From positions 62,001-126,000 of the forward strand of contig JAEYOQ010000062.1 in NCBI GenBank assembly GCA_023411555.1: DNA of 64,000 nt, in the 5' to 3' direction. Shown piece after piece: positions 25,628 through 34,581 of this stretch (within the stretch, counting starts at the first letter, position 1; every line of letters starts with the position of its first letter). Below the pieces are notes generated by a model. It was not told the DNA's origin, made no database searches, and saw only the letters and a program-made list of their open reading frames with translations. The DNA is from Bacillota bacterium. GTDB lineage: Bacteria; Bacillota; Clostridia; Lachnospirales; Lachnospiraceae. The position numbers were made by a program, and so were the translations under genes.

Positions 25628-26336
25628 ATCCGGAGAAGAGATCTTGCGAGGTGTGGATTTAACCATAAATAAGGGAGAAGTTCATGTAATTATGGGACCA
25701 AACGGTTCCGGTAAATCTACCCTTGCCAATGCCATTATGGGCAATCCGGATTATCATATAACCGAAGGAAGCATGGAGTTTGATGGAGACAATATCACAG
25801 ATGCTAAAACCGATGTAAGAGCCAAGAAAGGAATCTTTATGGCCTTTCAAGCACCGGAAGAAATCGATGGTATTACTGTAACCGATTTTATTAAGACCGC
25901 ACAGGTTGCTCAGCAGAAAAATCCCAAGAAATTATCTCAGTTTAGAAATCAAATACAGGAAGCATTGGATCTACTTCAGCTTGATAACTCCTATGCTAAT
26001 CGATATGTGAATGTAGGCTTTTCCGGTGGAGAAAAAAAGAAAAGCGAAATTCTACAGCTTCTTACTCTTAAACCGAAGCTGGCAATATTAGATGAGACAG
26101 ATTCCGGCCTCGATGTAGATGCCGTTCGTATAGTAACCGAGGGAATTTTAAGCTATAAGAATGAGGATAACGCCTTGCTAATCATATCCCATAGCCCCAG
26201 ACTGTTAGAAGGTCTGCCGGTAGATTATGTTCATATACTCTCCAACGGAAAATTTGTCAGCATAGGAGGCCGTGAATTGATTAACGAAATCAATACCGAT
26301 GGCTTTGCCCGTTTTGTTCAAGCAGAATTTGTGTGA
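25581..26336 (+). CDS. sufC: SufC, Fe-S cluster assembly ATPase
   Basis: 251 residues. Walker A GPNGSGKST, signature GFSGGEKKKSE and Walker B LAILDETDSGLD are the SufC forms. SufC binds SufB and SufD and drives Fe-S scaffold rearrangement. AAGGAGG at 25565-25571 sets the start at 25581; the frame upstream of it is overlap with the MarR gene. The stop is followed immediately by a repeat element that separates it from sufB. Confidence 0.96.
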   Translation: MNQILLNVQNLHVSLESGEEILRGVDLTINKGEVHVIMGPNGSGKSTLANAIMGNPDYHITEGSMEFDGDNITDAKTDVRAKKGIFMAFQAPEEIDGITVTDFIKTAQVAQQKNPKKLSQFRNQIQEALDLLQLDNSYANRYVNVGFSGGEKKKSEILQLLTLKPKLAILDETDSGLDVDAVRIVTEGILSYKNEDNALLIISHSPRLLEGLPVDYVHILSNGKFVSIGGRELINEINTDGFARFVQAEFV

Positions 26337-26545
26337 GAGGCTGTTGCAAAGCAAATGGTTTTTAATGAAGGAAAGAACAACACGCATCCCTCACACACAG
26401 GTTGCCTGACATCTTATTGTTTTGTATGCCATTATCAAACATAATGTTTGCTAACTGTCATACAAAATCAATAATCTGTCCGTCAAACAGTGCATTATGG
26501 GATGCATGTTGTCCTTCCCTTCAGCTTTAACTTTTTAACAACCTC
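26337..26545. repeat. MITE-like palindromic repeat, copy B, inside the suf operon
   Basis: A 209-bp inverted copy of the element at 10268-10484. It starts one base after the sufC stop with GAGGCTGTTGCAAAG and ends with the imperfect complement of that sequence. It shares long identical blocks with copy A, such as CAGGTTGCCTGACATC and CCGTCAAACAGTGCATTATG. Because it sits between sufC and sufB it is transcribed and would fold into a hairpin of about 200 bases. A GC-rich 12-bp palindrome GCCGCCGGCGGC (26558-26569) lies between it and sufB. Confidence 0.85.
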
Positions 26546-26587
26546 AGTCTTGTTTATGCCGCCGGCGGCGGTGGAATGGAGAGAATT

Positions 26588-27994
26588 ATGGATAGAAAGA
26601 AAACACAATTGGAAGAGATCGAGAGAGGCATTTATGATATACGAGATACCTCCCATGATAGCGAGCAGGTAACCCCAGGGTTAACCGAAGACATTATACG
26701 TGAAATATCTGCTCGTCAAAATGAGCCGGACTGGATGCTTCAATTACGTCTGAAGAGCTTTGAGCTCTTTAATCAATTAGCCATGCCAACCTGGGGGCCG
26801 TCGCTCCACGAGCTTGATATGAATCAAATCGTTACCTTTGTACGACCAAATACAAAGATGACCGATGATTGGTCTAAGCTACCAGAAGATATCACTGCTA
26901 CCTTCAAAAGACTTGGAATACCCAAAGCAGAACAAGAATCACTTGCCGGTGTTGGAGCCCAATATGACTCAGAAGTGGTATACCATAACATGAAAGAGCA
27001 AATGAAGGAAATGGGTGTAATATATACCGATATGCAGACGGCATTAAGAGAACACGAGGATATTGTTAAGAAGTACTTTATGAAGCAGCTCCCTCCAAGC
27101 GAGCACAAGTTTATGGCCCTCCACGGTGCCGTATGGTCCGGTGGTTCCTTTGTATATGTTCCCGAGGGTGTTGAGGTAGATAAACCCCTGCAATCATACT
27201 TCCGCTTAAATGCTCCGGGAGCTGGCCAATTTGAGCATACTCTGATTGTATTGGAAAAGGGCGCTAAGCTTCATTTTATTGAAGGTTGTTCTGCGCCAAA
27301 ATATAACGTATTAAATCTACACGCCGGTGGCGTTGAGCTATATGTAGGGGAAGGTGCAAAGCTCCAATACTCTACGATCGAAAATTGGTCAAAGAATATG
27401 TTAAACCTAAACACCAAGCGTGCAACGGTTGAGAAAGACGGTGCTATTGAGTGGTTATCTGGCACCTTTGGTTCCCACATCACCATGCTTTATCCCAGCA
27501 GTATCTTAAAGGGTGAGAATGCCAGAAGTGAGTATATTGGTGTAAGCTTTGCAGGTAAAGGCCAGATTCTAGATACCGGAACCAAGGTAATCCATGCTGC
27601 GCCCAATACCTCCTCCACTATGTCCTCCAAGTCCATCTCCAGAGACGGTGGTAACACTACCACTCGTACTTCGGTCAAAGTGCTTCCAGCAGCTAAGAAC
27701 TCCAAATCAAGTGTAATTTGCGAAGCACTGATGTTAGATAATCTCTCTCGCTCGGATACCATTCCAAGTATGGATATCCGAAATGATGAGGTGGATATTG
27801 GACATGAGGCTAAAATCGGTCGGATCAGTGAAGGTACTATTTTCTACCTGATGAGCCGCGGATTAAGTGAGGAAGAAGCAAAGGCTTTAATTGTACGTGG
27901 ATTTGTAGAGCCTTTGACAAAAGAGCTCCCTCTGGAATATGCCGTGGAGATGAACCGGCTGATTGGATTGGAACTTGATGGTACCATAGGGTAG
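26588..27994 (+). CDS. sufB: SufB, Fe-S cluster scaffold protein
   Basis: 468 residues of the SufB family: PDWMLQLRLKSFELF, MKEQMKEMGVIYTDM, ALHGAVWSGGSFVYVPEGVEV, NGKGKG-type beta-helix repeats and the C-terminal DEVDIGHEAKIGRISEGTIFYLMSRGLSE, of which only shorter pieces are quoted here. It builds Fe-S clusters with SufC and SufD. ATG at 26576 is possible, but GGAG is spaced for the ATG at 26588. A 209-bp repeat separates it from sufC. The length is normal. Confidence 0.95.
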   Translation: MDRKKTQLEEIERGIYDIRDTSHDSEQVTPGLTEDIIREISARQNEPDWMLQLRLKSFELFNQLAMPTWGPSLHELDMNQIVTFVRPNTKMTDDWSKLPEDITATFKRLGIPKAEQESLAGVGAQYDSEVVYHNMKEQMKEMGVIYTDMQTALREHEDIVKKYFMKQLPPSEHKFMALHGAVWSGGSFVYVPEGVEVDKPLQSYFRLNAPGAGQFEHTLIVLEKGAKLHFIEGCSAPKYNVLNLHAGGVELYVGEGAKLQYSTIENWSKNMLNLNTKRATVEKDGAIEWLSGTFGSHITMLYPSSILKGENARSEYIGVSFAGKGQILDTGTKVIHAAPNTSSTMSSKSISRDGGNTTTRTSVKVLPAAKNSKSSVICEALMLDNLSRSDTIPSMDIRNDEVDIGHEAKIGRISEGTIFYLMSRGLSEEEAKALIVRGFVEPLTKELPLEYAVEMNRLIGLELDGTIG

Positions 27995-28006
27995 GAGGGA
28001 AATATT

Positions 28007-29080
28007 ATGAGATTTACAAAGCTAAATGAACTGCAGATACCCACATGGCGATGGCTTCACATGAACTCATCCGATCTCGAGGTAGATGCAGAACTTAACA
28101 TTCCCTATCAGGGTGGCGTTTTATCAGCAGATGAAACCCAAATAAAAATTGAAAATTATGTGAGTATACCGTCTATTGACCATGTACCCGATGACGTGAA
28201 ACGCATGTGTGAATTTGTACTTGAGAATAAGAATTATGGGCTGACTTTGACCATTCCAGCGGGACAAAGAATCGCTGATCCAATTCTACTGGAGTTTGTA
28301 TTGGATGAGACATCTCCTGAATTAATCGACTTCCTCCATATCATAGCAGAGGAAGACAGCTTTGCTGATATCCTGGTAACTTATCGTACAACCGGCAAGG
28401 GAACCTATTTTCATAATGGCTTTGCCTACCTGGAGGCTGCAAAGAATTCAAAGGTAACCCTAACCAAGGTCCAAATGTTAGGCAAAAGCGATACACATAT
28501 TGATAATAATGCTGTTCTTATTGATGAGAATGGTCAGGGAGATATACTCTTTTGTGAGCTAGGCAGCGGTCAAGTGAGCGCCGGGTGTAATATTGTTCTT
28601 GCAGGTACCGAGAGTCGAAGTGAGCTAGCTTCCCTTTATCTTTGTGATGGAGAAAGTAAACTAGACTTTAATTATCGAATGGAGCTTAGCGGTAAAGCCT
28701 CGGATGGAAAAATCCTTGTGAGGGGCGCCCTTGCAGGAAGCGCCAAAAAGACTCTAAAGAGTAATCTTGATTTTATACGAGGAGCATCGGGAGCTAAAGG
28801 CAGTGAGGAGGAAACAGTTCTCACCTTAAGTGATCGTGCCGTCAATCTATCCGTACCTCTCCTACTCTGTGGAGAGGATAATGTGGAAGGTTCCCATGCT
28901 ACAACCAGCGGAAAGCCAAGCGTTTCCAAGCTCTTTTATCTCATGAGCAGGGGCTTGTCCGAAAAAGAAGCCAAACGACTCCTTGTGGAAGCTTCCTTTA
29001 CACCAATTCTTGCTAAGCTTTTATCCGATGATTTAAAGAATACCGTGAACGAACGAATTCGGGAGGTATTAGAATGCTAA
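28007..29080 (+). CDS. sufD: SufD, Fe-S scaffold partner
   Basis: 357 residues. It shares the SufB/SufD C-terminal pattern (HATTSGKPSVSKLFYLMSRG, LSEKEAKRLLVEASFTP) and a central beta-helix, and has the shorter N-terminus typical of SufD. It completes the SufBC2D complex. AGGAGGG lies seven bases before the ATG, and the gene starts 12 bases after the sufB stop. It overlaps sufS by seven bases, indicating coupling. Confidence 0.94.
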   Translation: MRFTKLNELQIPTWRWLHMNSSDLEVDAELNIPYQGGVLSADETQIKIENYVSIPSIDHVPDDVKRMCEFVLENKNYGLTLTIPAGQRIADPILLEFVLDETSPELIDFLHIIAEEDSFADILVTYRTTGKGTYFHNGFAYLEAAKNSKVTLTKVQMLGKSDTHIDNNAVLIDENGQGDILFCELGSGQVSAGCNIVLAGTESRSELASLYLCDGESKLDFNYRMELSGKASDGKILVRGALAGSAKKTLKSNLDFIRGASGAKGSEEETVLTLSDRAVNLSVPLLLCGEDNVEGSHATTSGKPSVSKLFYLMSRGLSEKEAKRLLVEASFTPILAKLLSDDLKNTVNERIREVLEC

Positions 29081-30354
29081 ATAGTACAGATCATCCTGAG
29101 CTTGTAGCCCCTCTGAAGGGATTAATAAAATTTGACTATAAAGAGGATTTCCCCTTGCTATTGCACCAAAATGAGGAAGGCCTTTCCATCGCTTATCTTG
29201 ATAATGCAGCTACTACCCAAAAACCAAGTCAGGTGATATCTGCTATTAGCGAGTACTATCAAACCTATAATTCAAATCCTCATCGCGGAGCCTACGATAT
29301 CAGCATTCGGGTGACAGAAAAGTATGAACAAGTTCGTGGAAAGGTTGCGACCTTCATTGGAGCAGAGGATCCAGAAGAAATTGTCTTTACTTCCGGCACT
29401 ACCGATTCCATTAATTTGGTAGCCTTAGGTTACGGAGAGCAAGTCCTTGAAGCAGAAGATGAAATTCTCATATCGGTCTTGGAACACCATAGTAATCTGC
29501 TGCCTTGGCAACGTCTCGCAAAACGCAAGAAAGCAAAACTCAACTATCTAATACCTGATCAAAGCGGATGTATCCCCTTAGAGGAGGTGGAACGAAAGCT
29601 TACTCCTCGAACAAAAATAGTAGCAATCACTCATGTCTCCAATGTACTTGGCCATGTTAATCCCATCCGTGAGATAGCTGACATGGCCCATAAGCAAGGG
29701 GCTGTTGTCCTCCTGGACGCTGCACAAAGCATACCTCATATGAAACTAAATGTCAGTGACCTTAAAGTGGACTTTATGGCCTTTTCCGGTCATAAGATGC
29801 TGGCACCAGCCGGCATTGGTGTTCTCTATGGAAGGAAAGAATTGCTTCGCATAATGGAGCCCCTTCGTATCGGCGGTGGGATTGTAGAAGAGGTAACCCA
29901 AGAAACTGTCTCTTATATGGACGCTCCCTGGAAGTTTGAAGCGGGAACCCAGAACGCTGAAGGGGTCATTGGACTCGGCGCTGCTATCGATTATCTGAAT
30001 TCAGTGGGTATGACTACCATTGAAGCAATAGAGCAGGAGCTTATGGGATATGCCTTCATAAGGCTTTCCTCTCTTCCTGAAATTGAGCTATACTTTAAAG
30101 AAGGATCCGCACATAGAACCGGTATTCTCTCCTTTAATGTTCGCGGTGTTCATCCTCATGATACAGCCACAATCCTTGCCTCTCATAACGTAGCTATTCG
30201 AGCCGGTCATCACTGTGCCCAGCCTCTGATGGCTCATATGGGAGTCAACGCCACCTGTCGAATGAGCCTGTATTTCTATAACACCAAAGAGGATATCGAT
30301 CGCCTGGTAGACGCATTGAAGACAGTGAAAGGAGTCCTTGGTCTTGAATATTAA
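29074..30354 (+). CDS. sufS: SufS, cysteine desulfurase
   Basis: 426 residues, PLP-dependent. YLDNAATTQKPSQVI, ISVLEHHSNLLPWQ, VLLDAAQSIPHM and the PLP lysine in FSGHKMLAPAGIGVLYG are SufS hallmarks; the catalytic cysteine lies in RAGHHCAQPLM. It supplies sulfur to SufU. It overlaps the end of sufD (start inside GAATGC) and contains the start of sufU. An N-terminal extension of about 30 residues precedes the core. Confidence 0.96.
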   Translation: MLNSTDHPELVAPLKGLIKFDYKEDFPLLLHQNEEGLSIAYLDNAATTQKPSQVISAISEYYQTYNSNPHRGAYDISIRVTEKYEQVRGKVATFIGAEDPEEIVFTSGTTDSINLVALGYGEQVLEAEDEILISVLEHHSNLLPWQRLAKRKKAKLNYLIPDQSGCIPLEEVERKLTPRTKIVAITHVSNVLGHVNPIREIADMAHKQGAVVLLDAAQSIPHMKLNVSDLKVDFMAFSGHKMLAPAGIGVLYGRKELLRIMEPLRIGGGIVEEVTQETVSYMDAPWKFEAGTQNAEGVIGLGAAIDYLNSVGMTTIEAIEQELMGYAFIRLSSLPEIELYFKEGSAHRTGILSFNVRGVHPHDTATILASHNVAIRAGHHCAQPLMAHMGVNATCRMSLYFYNTKEDIDRLVDALKTVKGVLGLEY

Positions 30355-30784
30355 TGAATTATATTCACAAACAATCAAAGAGCATAATTTATACCATCAT
30401 AACAGGCACGAACTGGAGGAAGCCAGTTTAGAGATGCCAGGTAAAAACCCTAGCTGTGGAGATGATATCAGACTGTATCTAAAGCTGGAGGATGGAGTCA
30501 TCGCAGATGCTTCCTACACCGGAGTTGGTTGTGCTATCTCGCAGGCTTCCGTTTCCATAATGATTGATATGGTGAGAGATAAAACACTAGAGGAAGCCGA
30601 AGAATTGTGCCAGCTCTTTCTTCGAATGATCCGTCAAGCCCCACTTTCTGATGAGGAAATAGAGCTACTGGAGGAAGCGGTCGCACTTTCTAATGTTTCC
30701 AATATGCCAGCAAGAGTGAAGTGTGCTACCATGCCATGGCATACCCTGTTGGCAGCTATCAATACCGCAAATGTAGAATCTTAA
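30344..30784 (+). CDS. sufU: SufU, zinc-dependent sulfurtransferase
   Basis: 146 residues. The zinc ligands expected from Bacillus SufU are present: Cys38 and Asp40 in NPSCGDD, Cys63 in GVGCAIS and Cys127 in RVKCATM. SufU takes the persulfide from SufS. The start is a TTG at 30344, nine bases after AAAGGAG and inside the end of sufS; another TTG at 30338 is too close to the ribosome site. It is the last gene of the operon. Confidence 0.93.
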   Translation: MNINELYSQTIKEHNLYHHNRHELEEASLEMPGKNPSCGDDIRLYLKLEDGVIADASYTGVGCAISQASVSIMIDMVRDKTLEEAEELCQLFLRMIRQAPLSDEEIELLEEAVALSNVSNMPARVKCATMPWHTLLAAINTANVES

Positions 30785-30790
30785 AACAAA

Positions 30791-30872
30791 AAAAGCCTTT
30801 ATCCTAATACACTGCCATCCATAAGTAGGTTTTAAACTAACTTATGGATGTAGTTCAGGATTAAAGGCTTTT
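30791..30872. terminator. Bidirectional terminator between sufU and the PfkB kinase gene
   Basis: Outer stem AAAAGCCTTTATCCT / AGGATTAAAGGCTTTT, and inner stem CATCCATAAG / CTTATGGATG. Runs of A and T flank both sides, which suits two convergent genes. Confidence 0.85.
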
Positions 30873-30884
30873 CTATTCTTTATG

Positions 30885-31802
30885 CTAATTCAAGATAATC
30901 TTCTCGCGACAGCTCTTTGCAATCTCTAATAGCTCCTGCTCATTCACGTATTTTGTCAGGCATCCAATCCCTTGGACACAGGTTCCTCCTGTGATATTTC
31001 CAAAACGAATTGCACTCTCAATATCATAGTCATGATATAAGCCATAAATGAATCCGCTTAAAAATGCATCTCCTGCTCCTGTTGAATCAACGGCAACCAC
31101 ATTATCTAAAGGAGGTACGATATAAGCAGCTTCCCCATCAGTATAGAAGCATCCATCCTTATCTAATTTAATTACAACCTGCTTAAAGTATCTCTTCAAT
31201 TTATCGGCTGCATCTTGTACATTACTGGTATTCGTAATCCTTAAGGCCTCTTTTTGATTTGGTGTATAGTAATCCGCAAGCTCTAGGTACTCAGAATATT
31301 TTTCTAGGGACATATCATCATCCCATCCCATATCAAAAACCAGCTTCGCACCATCCTTCTTCAATTTTTTATATACCTCTAGGAATCCGATCTGCATATC
31401 GACTATCTTAGACCCTTTTAAATTCTGATAGATTTCGTCGTTACCTACTTCGTTTAGACAAGAATCATCACAATAGGATATGAAGGTACGGTCACTCTTT
31501 GTTGTTACTATGGATGTGATCGTTAAGGGGGTTCCATTCCCTCGATACAGGTTGTGATATTTGGCACTATAATGCTCTAGCTGTTCCTTTATAAAGTTAG
31601 AGAATATATCTTTTCCTAAAAAGGTACAAAACTCTGTAGGTATGCCAAGTCGTGCTAAATTAATCAATGTGGCCGGCATTCCTCCACCCAGCTGAACATC
31701 AAAACCCTTAGAAAATAATTCCTCTCCTTCATTCGGGATTCGTTCCATTCCAGAATAAAGTAAATCCACATTCAACATTCCAATTCCTGATACAAATCCC
31801 AT
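30885..31802 (-). CDS. PfkB-family carbohydrate kinase
   Basis: 305 residues. The ribokinase fold is marked by QLGGGMPATLINLARLG near residue 40 and the catalytic DSTGAGDAFLSGFIYG near the end (anion hole and base Asp). The frame opens at 31832 but the ATG at 31802, after GGGTGG and just past the GH4 stop, is the likely start. It is coupled to the GH4 gene, so it probably phosphorylates the sugar that the glycosidase releases. The substrate is not readable. Confidence 0.88.
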   Translation of the reverse strand: MGFVSGIGMLNVDLLYSGMERIPNEGEELFSKGFDVQLGGGMPATLINLARLGIPTEFCTFLGKDIFSNFIKEQLEHYSAKYHNLYRGNGTPLTITSIVTTKSDRTFISYCDDSCLNEVGNDEIYQNLKGSKIVDMQIGFLEVYKKLKKDGAKLVFDMGWDDDMSLEKYSEYLELADYYTPNQKEALRITNTSNVQDAADKLKRYFKQVVIKLDKDGCFYTDGEAAYIVPPLDNVVAVDSTGAGDAFLSGFIYGLYHDYDIESAIRFGNITGGTCVQGIGCLTKYVNEQELLEIAKSCREKIILN

Positions 31803-31803
31803 T

Positions 31804-33171
31804 CTACTTCCACCCCTGAATATATTCTGCATTTAAGCTTATATACTGATCTACTAATGCCTTTGCCATAGAGTACGAGTTCACCAATGGATGTAACATA
31901 AGACAGTCCACCGCTTCCTCTATACTTCTACTTCGAAGTGCCGCAGATGCATGTCTTTCATAGGCCTTTACACGCCTTATTAATTCCATCTGTAGCTCAC
32001 CGGGATTTTCTATCTTATGTGGGACATGACCATCCTTGGTTATGGTACAGCTTACTTCCACTACATCTGTGTCCAATAACCCTTCGATTGCACCGTTGTT
32101 TGGCACACAAAGAATCATTTCACTTTGCTTTCCCGATAAGATTGTTTCAATATATTTTAAAGCAACCCCTGCATAACCACCGTTGTCTTTTTCATGAATG
32201 TTGAACTGGAAAGGAGCCTTATGGCTTTGAATTCCTGTCTCATTGGCCATATAAGCACTTTCACGCTCATTATACCATTTCTCATAAACCTTAAGGCATT
32301 GATCAAAGTCGTTTTCGATATCCATCTGAGATAGTTCCTGGGCCATCTTTTTGTTTATCTCTTGAATCACTTCACCTCTTGTCACCTTGGCCTTTAATAT
32401 ATTATTAATTGCCTCTTCTGGATAGTAGAAGTAATATAGATACTCATTTAAGAGACCACCTATATGTAAGACTAATTCCTTATCAAAAAAGCGCATATCT
32501 GTCTCCTGGTATATACGATCATCCTGGAGTAAGTCCTGCATGATCTCCTTACCATTCAATTTAACGCTTTTAAAATAAGACAGATGGTTGAGGCCGTAGC
32601 ACTCCCCTGTGATTTCATCCGGGCTGACACCATACACCTTAGCAACGGAATGAAGCAATCCACTTGGTGCATCACAAATTCCGTAGGTAAAATCATAGCC
32701 CATATCTCTTAAGGTTTGTGAAACAACACCGGCCGGATTGGTAAAATTAAATACCTTAACATCCTTCTTAGCATATTGCTTTATTAATTCACAATATGAG
32801 GCCAAGGCAGGAACAGAACGCATTGCAAAGGAAAATCCTGCAGCTCCCGTTGTCTCCTGTCCTAATAGATGGTAGGATAATGCAATTCTTTCATCCCTTA
32901 CCCTCATACCATCTTCACCAACACGAATTGTTGTTATCACATAATCGGCATCATTTACTGCTTCGATTGGGTCTGTTGTTAATTCAAATAAAATGGATGG
33001 GTTAATCCGTTTGGCAACCTCCTTGGCCATTTTACCATATATGTTTAGCTTTTCTTCATTATTATCCATAAAAACAATTTGAGTAATTCCTAATCTTTCT
33101 CCACTGTGGGCAAGGCTTTTTGCAAGAAACATGGAGCGTACGCCGCCTCCGCCTATTACTGTAATTTTCAT
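31804..33171 (-). CDS. GH4-family glycosidase (6-phospho-glycosidase type)
   Basis: 455 residues. The NAD-binding start KITVIGGGGVRSMFLAKSL, the FNFTNPAGVVSQ stretch, and metal ligands in GICDAPSGL (Cys) and GLNHLSYF (His) identify GH4. These enzymes use NAD and Mn for an oxidation-elimination mechanism, usually on phosphorylated disaccharides. No PTS or ABC transporter adjoins it, so the source of phosphorylated substrate is unclear. It is followed at once by a PfkB kinase and preceded by a LacI regulator. Confidence 0.88.
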   Translation of the reverse strand: MKITVIGGGGVRSMFLAKSLAHSGERLGITQIVFMDNNEEKLNIYGKMAKEVAKRINPSILFELTTDPIEAVNDADYVITTIRVGEDGMRVRDERIALSYHLLGQETTGAAGFSFAMRSVPALASYCELIKQYAKKDVKVFNFTNPAGVVSQTLRDMGYDFTYGICDAPSGLLHSVAKVYGVSPDEITGECYGLNHLSYFKSVKLNGKEIMQDLLQDDRIYQETDMRFFDKELVLHIGGLLNEYLYYFYYPEEAINNILKAKVTRGEVIQEINKKMAQELSQMDIENDFDQCLKVYEKWYNERESAYMANETGIQSHKAPFQFNIHEKDNGGYAGVALKYIETILSGKQSEMILCVPNNGAIEGLLDTDVVEVSCTITKDGHVPHKIENPGELQMELIRRVKAYERHASAALRSRSIEEAVDCLMLHPLVNSYSMAKALVDQYISLNAEYIQGWK

Positions 33172-33260
33172 CTCTAATCCTCCTAAATACTTTTGATATG
33201 AAATTGTAAGTACTACTTTAGATCTATTTTAAGTAATACAATATCCCCTGTATCCTTTGA

Positions 33261-34265
33261 TTATTTTTCCTTAAGCTTTTCTTCACTATTCTTGGCACAG
33301 CTTTCCCTTATGACTAGCTTATAGGGTAGTGTAAGTTCTACTGTATCATTCCCGTTATCGAGAACCTGAAACATATCTAAGGTCTTAGCCACAAATTCCT
33401 TCACCGGTTGATGTATTGATGTCAACCTCGGTATAACCCGACTCGCCAGTGGGATATCATCAAATCCAAGAACAGATACATCCTCTGGTACCTTCAGTCC
33501 AGAGTCATGTAATGCAGATATAGCACCAATAGCCATCTCATCACTAAAAGCAAAGATAGCAGTAAAGTCAACTTTTTTCTCCAAGAAGCGCTTGGTTAAA
33601 CGATAACCATTTTCATATGTAACCTTACCTACTCCTAACATCTCATTATCGTTTAAGCGAATTCCGATCTCCTCAAGAGCCCGCTTGCAGCCTGTATACC
33701 GTTGAAAGGATGAACCTATATTGGTTATATAATCAGAAAGGAAAATAATTTTCTCATGCCCTAAGCCTATTAAATACTTTGTGCCTTCATATGCCGCAGC
33801 CATATCATTGATATGTACCATCTGTGTCTTGTCTGCAAAAGTTGCACCTGCGAACATTACTCTCTTAATATTCTTTGACGAAATATAGTTAAGAATATCT
33901 CTATCAATTGATTCATCAAGCAAAATTACACCTACTATATTCATCTCTTTAAAAAATAATTTATATCCTTCACTTCCTTCAATCGTTGGAATAAAGACAA
34001 CCCGGTAATTGTATTTCGGAATCTCTTCAATCAAAAGCTTTAGCATCTCACTATAAAATCCCAATTGTAAATCTGGAAGTAGAACTGCGATGACTCCATT
34101 GTCCTTGAACTTTTTTATTTTTGGTTTATAGCCATACTCATCTACAACACTTTCTATCCTTCTGGCTATCTCCGTACTAACAACATTACTACCTGAAAAG
34201 TATCTAGATACAGTAGCTGGAGAGACTCCTGCTGCTTGTGCAATTTCTCTTATTGTCAACGGCAT
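33261..34265 (-). CDS. LacI-family transcriptional regulator
   Basis: 334 residues. The HTH (TIREIAQAAGVSPATVSRYFSGSN) lies at the very start, followed by hinge and periplasmic-binding-like domain (GVIAVLLPDLQLGFYSEML, VSVLGFDDIPLASRVIPRLTSI). GTG at 34274 and ATG at 34271 are possible, but GAGGTG is spaced six bases before the ATG at 34265. It probably controls the GH4/PfkB pair downstream; no clear LacI operator palindrome was found there. Confidence 0.9.
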   Translation of the reverse strand: MPLTIREIAQAAGVSPATVSRYFSGSNVVSTEIARRIESVVDEYGYKPKIKKFKDNGVIAVLLPDLQLGFYSEMLKLLIEEIPKYNYRVVFIPTIEGSEGYKLFFKEMNIVGVILLDESIDRDILNYISSKNIKRVMFAGATFADKTQMVHINDMAAAYEGTKYLIGLGHEKIIFLSDYITNIGSSFQRYTGCKRALEEIGIRLNDNEMLGVGKVTYENGYRLTKRFLEKKVDFTAIFAFSDEMAIGAISALHDSGLKVPEDVSVLGFDDIPLASRVIPRLTSIHQPVKEFVAKTLDMFQVLDNGNDTVELTLPYKLVIRESCAKNSEEKLKEK

Positions 34266-34402
34266 CTGCATCACCTCTTTCAGTTGTTTTCTGAAACATT
34301 ATTATCATGATACTGGTTTCTGACTAGCAATTATATATGATTTATATAATAAATCTTAATATAATGCCATTATTAAGTCAACATACACGGTTTTATTACA
34401 CT

Positions 34403-34430
34403 TGTTTCATCAATGTTTCATTTGTTTCAT
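34403..34430. promoter_or_regulatory. Three direct TGTTTCAT repeats upstream of the LacI gene
   Basis: TGTTTCAT occurs at 34403, 34414 and 34423, with a fourth degenerate copy (GGATTTCAT) following. GTTTCA-type half-sites are common in LacI operators, but no clean palindrome is seen. Weak evidence for regulation. Confidence 0.3.
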
Positions 34431-34496
34431 GGATTTCATATATATAAGCAAAAGAGTCCCAGCCCCATGGCACACAAATCTATAGTATTAAAACTT

Positions 34497-34565
34497 GTGC
34501 ACCTTCAGGGGCTCGAACTCTTAACATCCTGATCACTATTTAGCTAAGAAATGGCTCTTTTGAGG
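34497..34565 (-). pseudogene. Degenerate tRNA-Lys relic
   Basis: Read on the minus strand, the 37 bases ending at 34497 match the 3' half of the intact tRNA-Lys (47821-47893) at about 29 positions, including an exact GTTCGAGCCCCTG block. A TTAGCTAA remnant of the D-arm is present, but the anticodon region is deleted and the acceptor stem cannot form. The sequence just downstream also resembles that of the intact tRNA (GGGGCTGGGACTCTTTT against GGGGTTGGTGCTTTTTT), so tRNA and flank were copied together. The rest of 34266-34581 holds no gene. Confidence 0.65.
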
Positions 34566-34581
34566 ATTAAATTCATTTATT

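Noticed and set aside
26558..26569. GC-rich palindrome GCCGCCGGCGGC as an operator
   Set aside because: Only one copy was seen and it lies between a repeat and the sufB start, far from the promoter; recorded with copy B instead.
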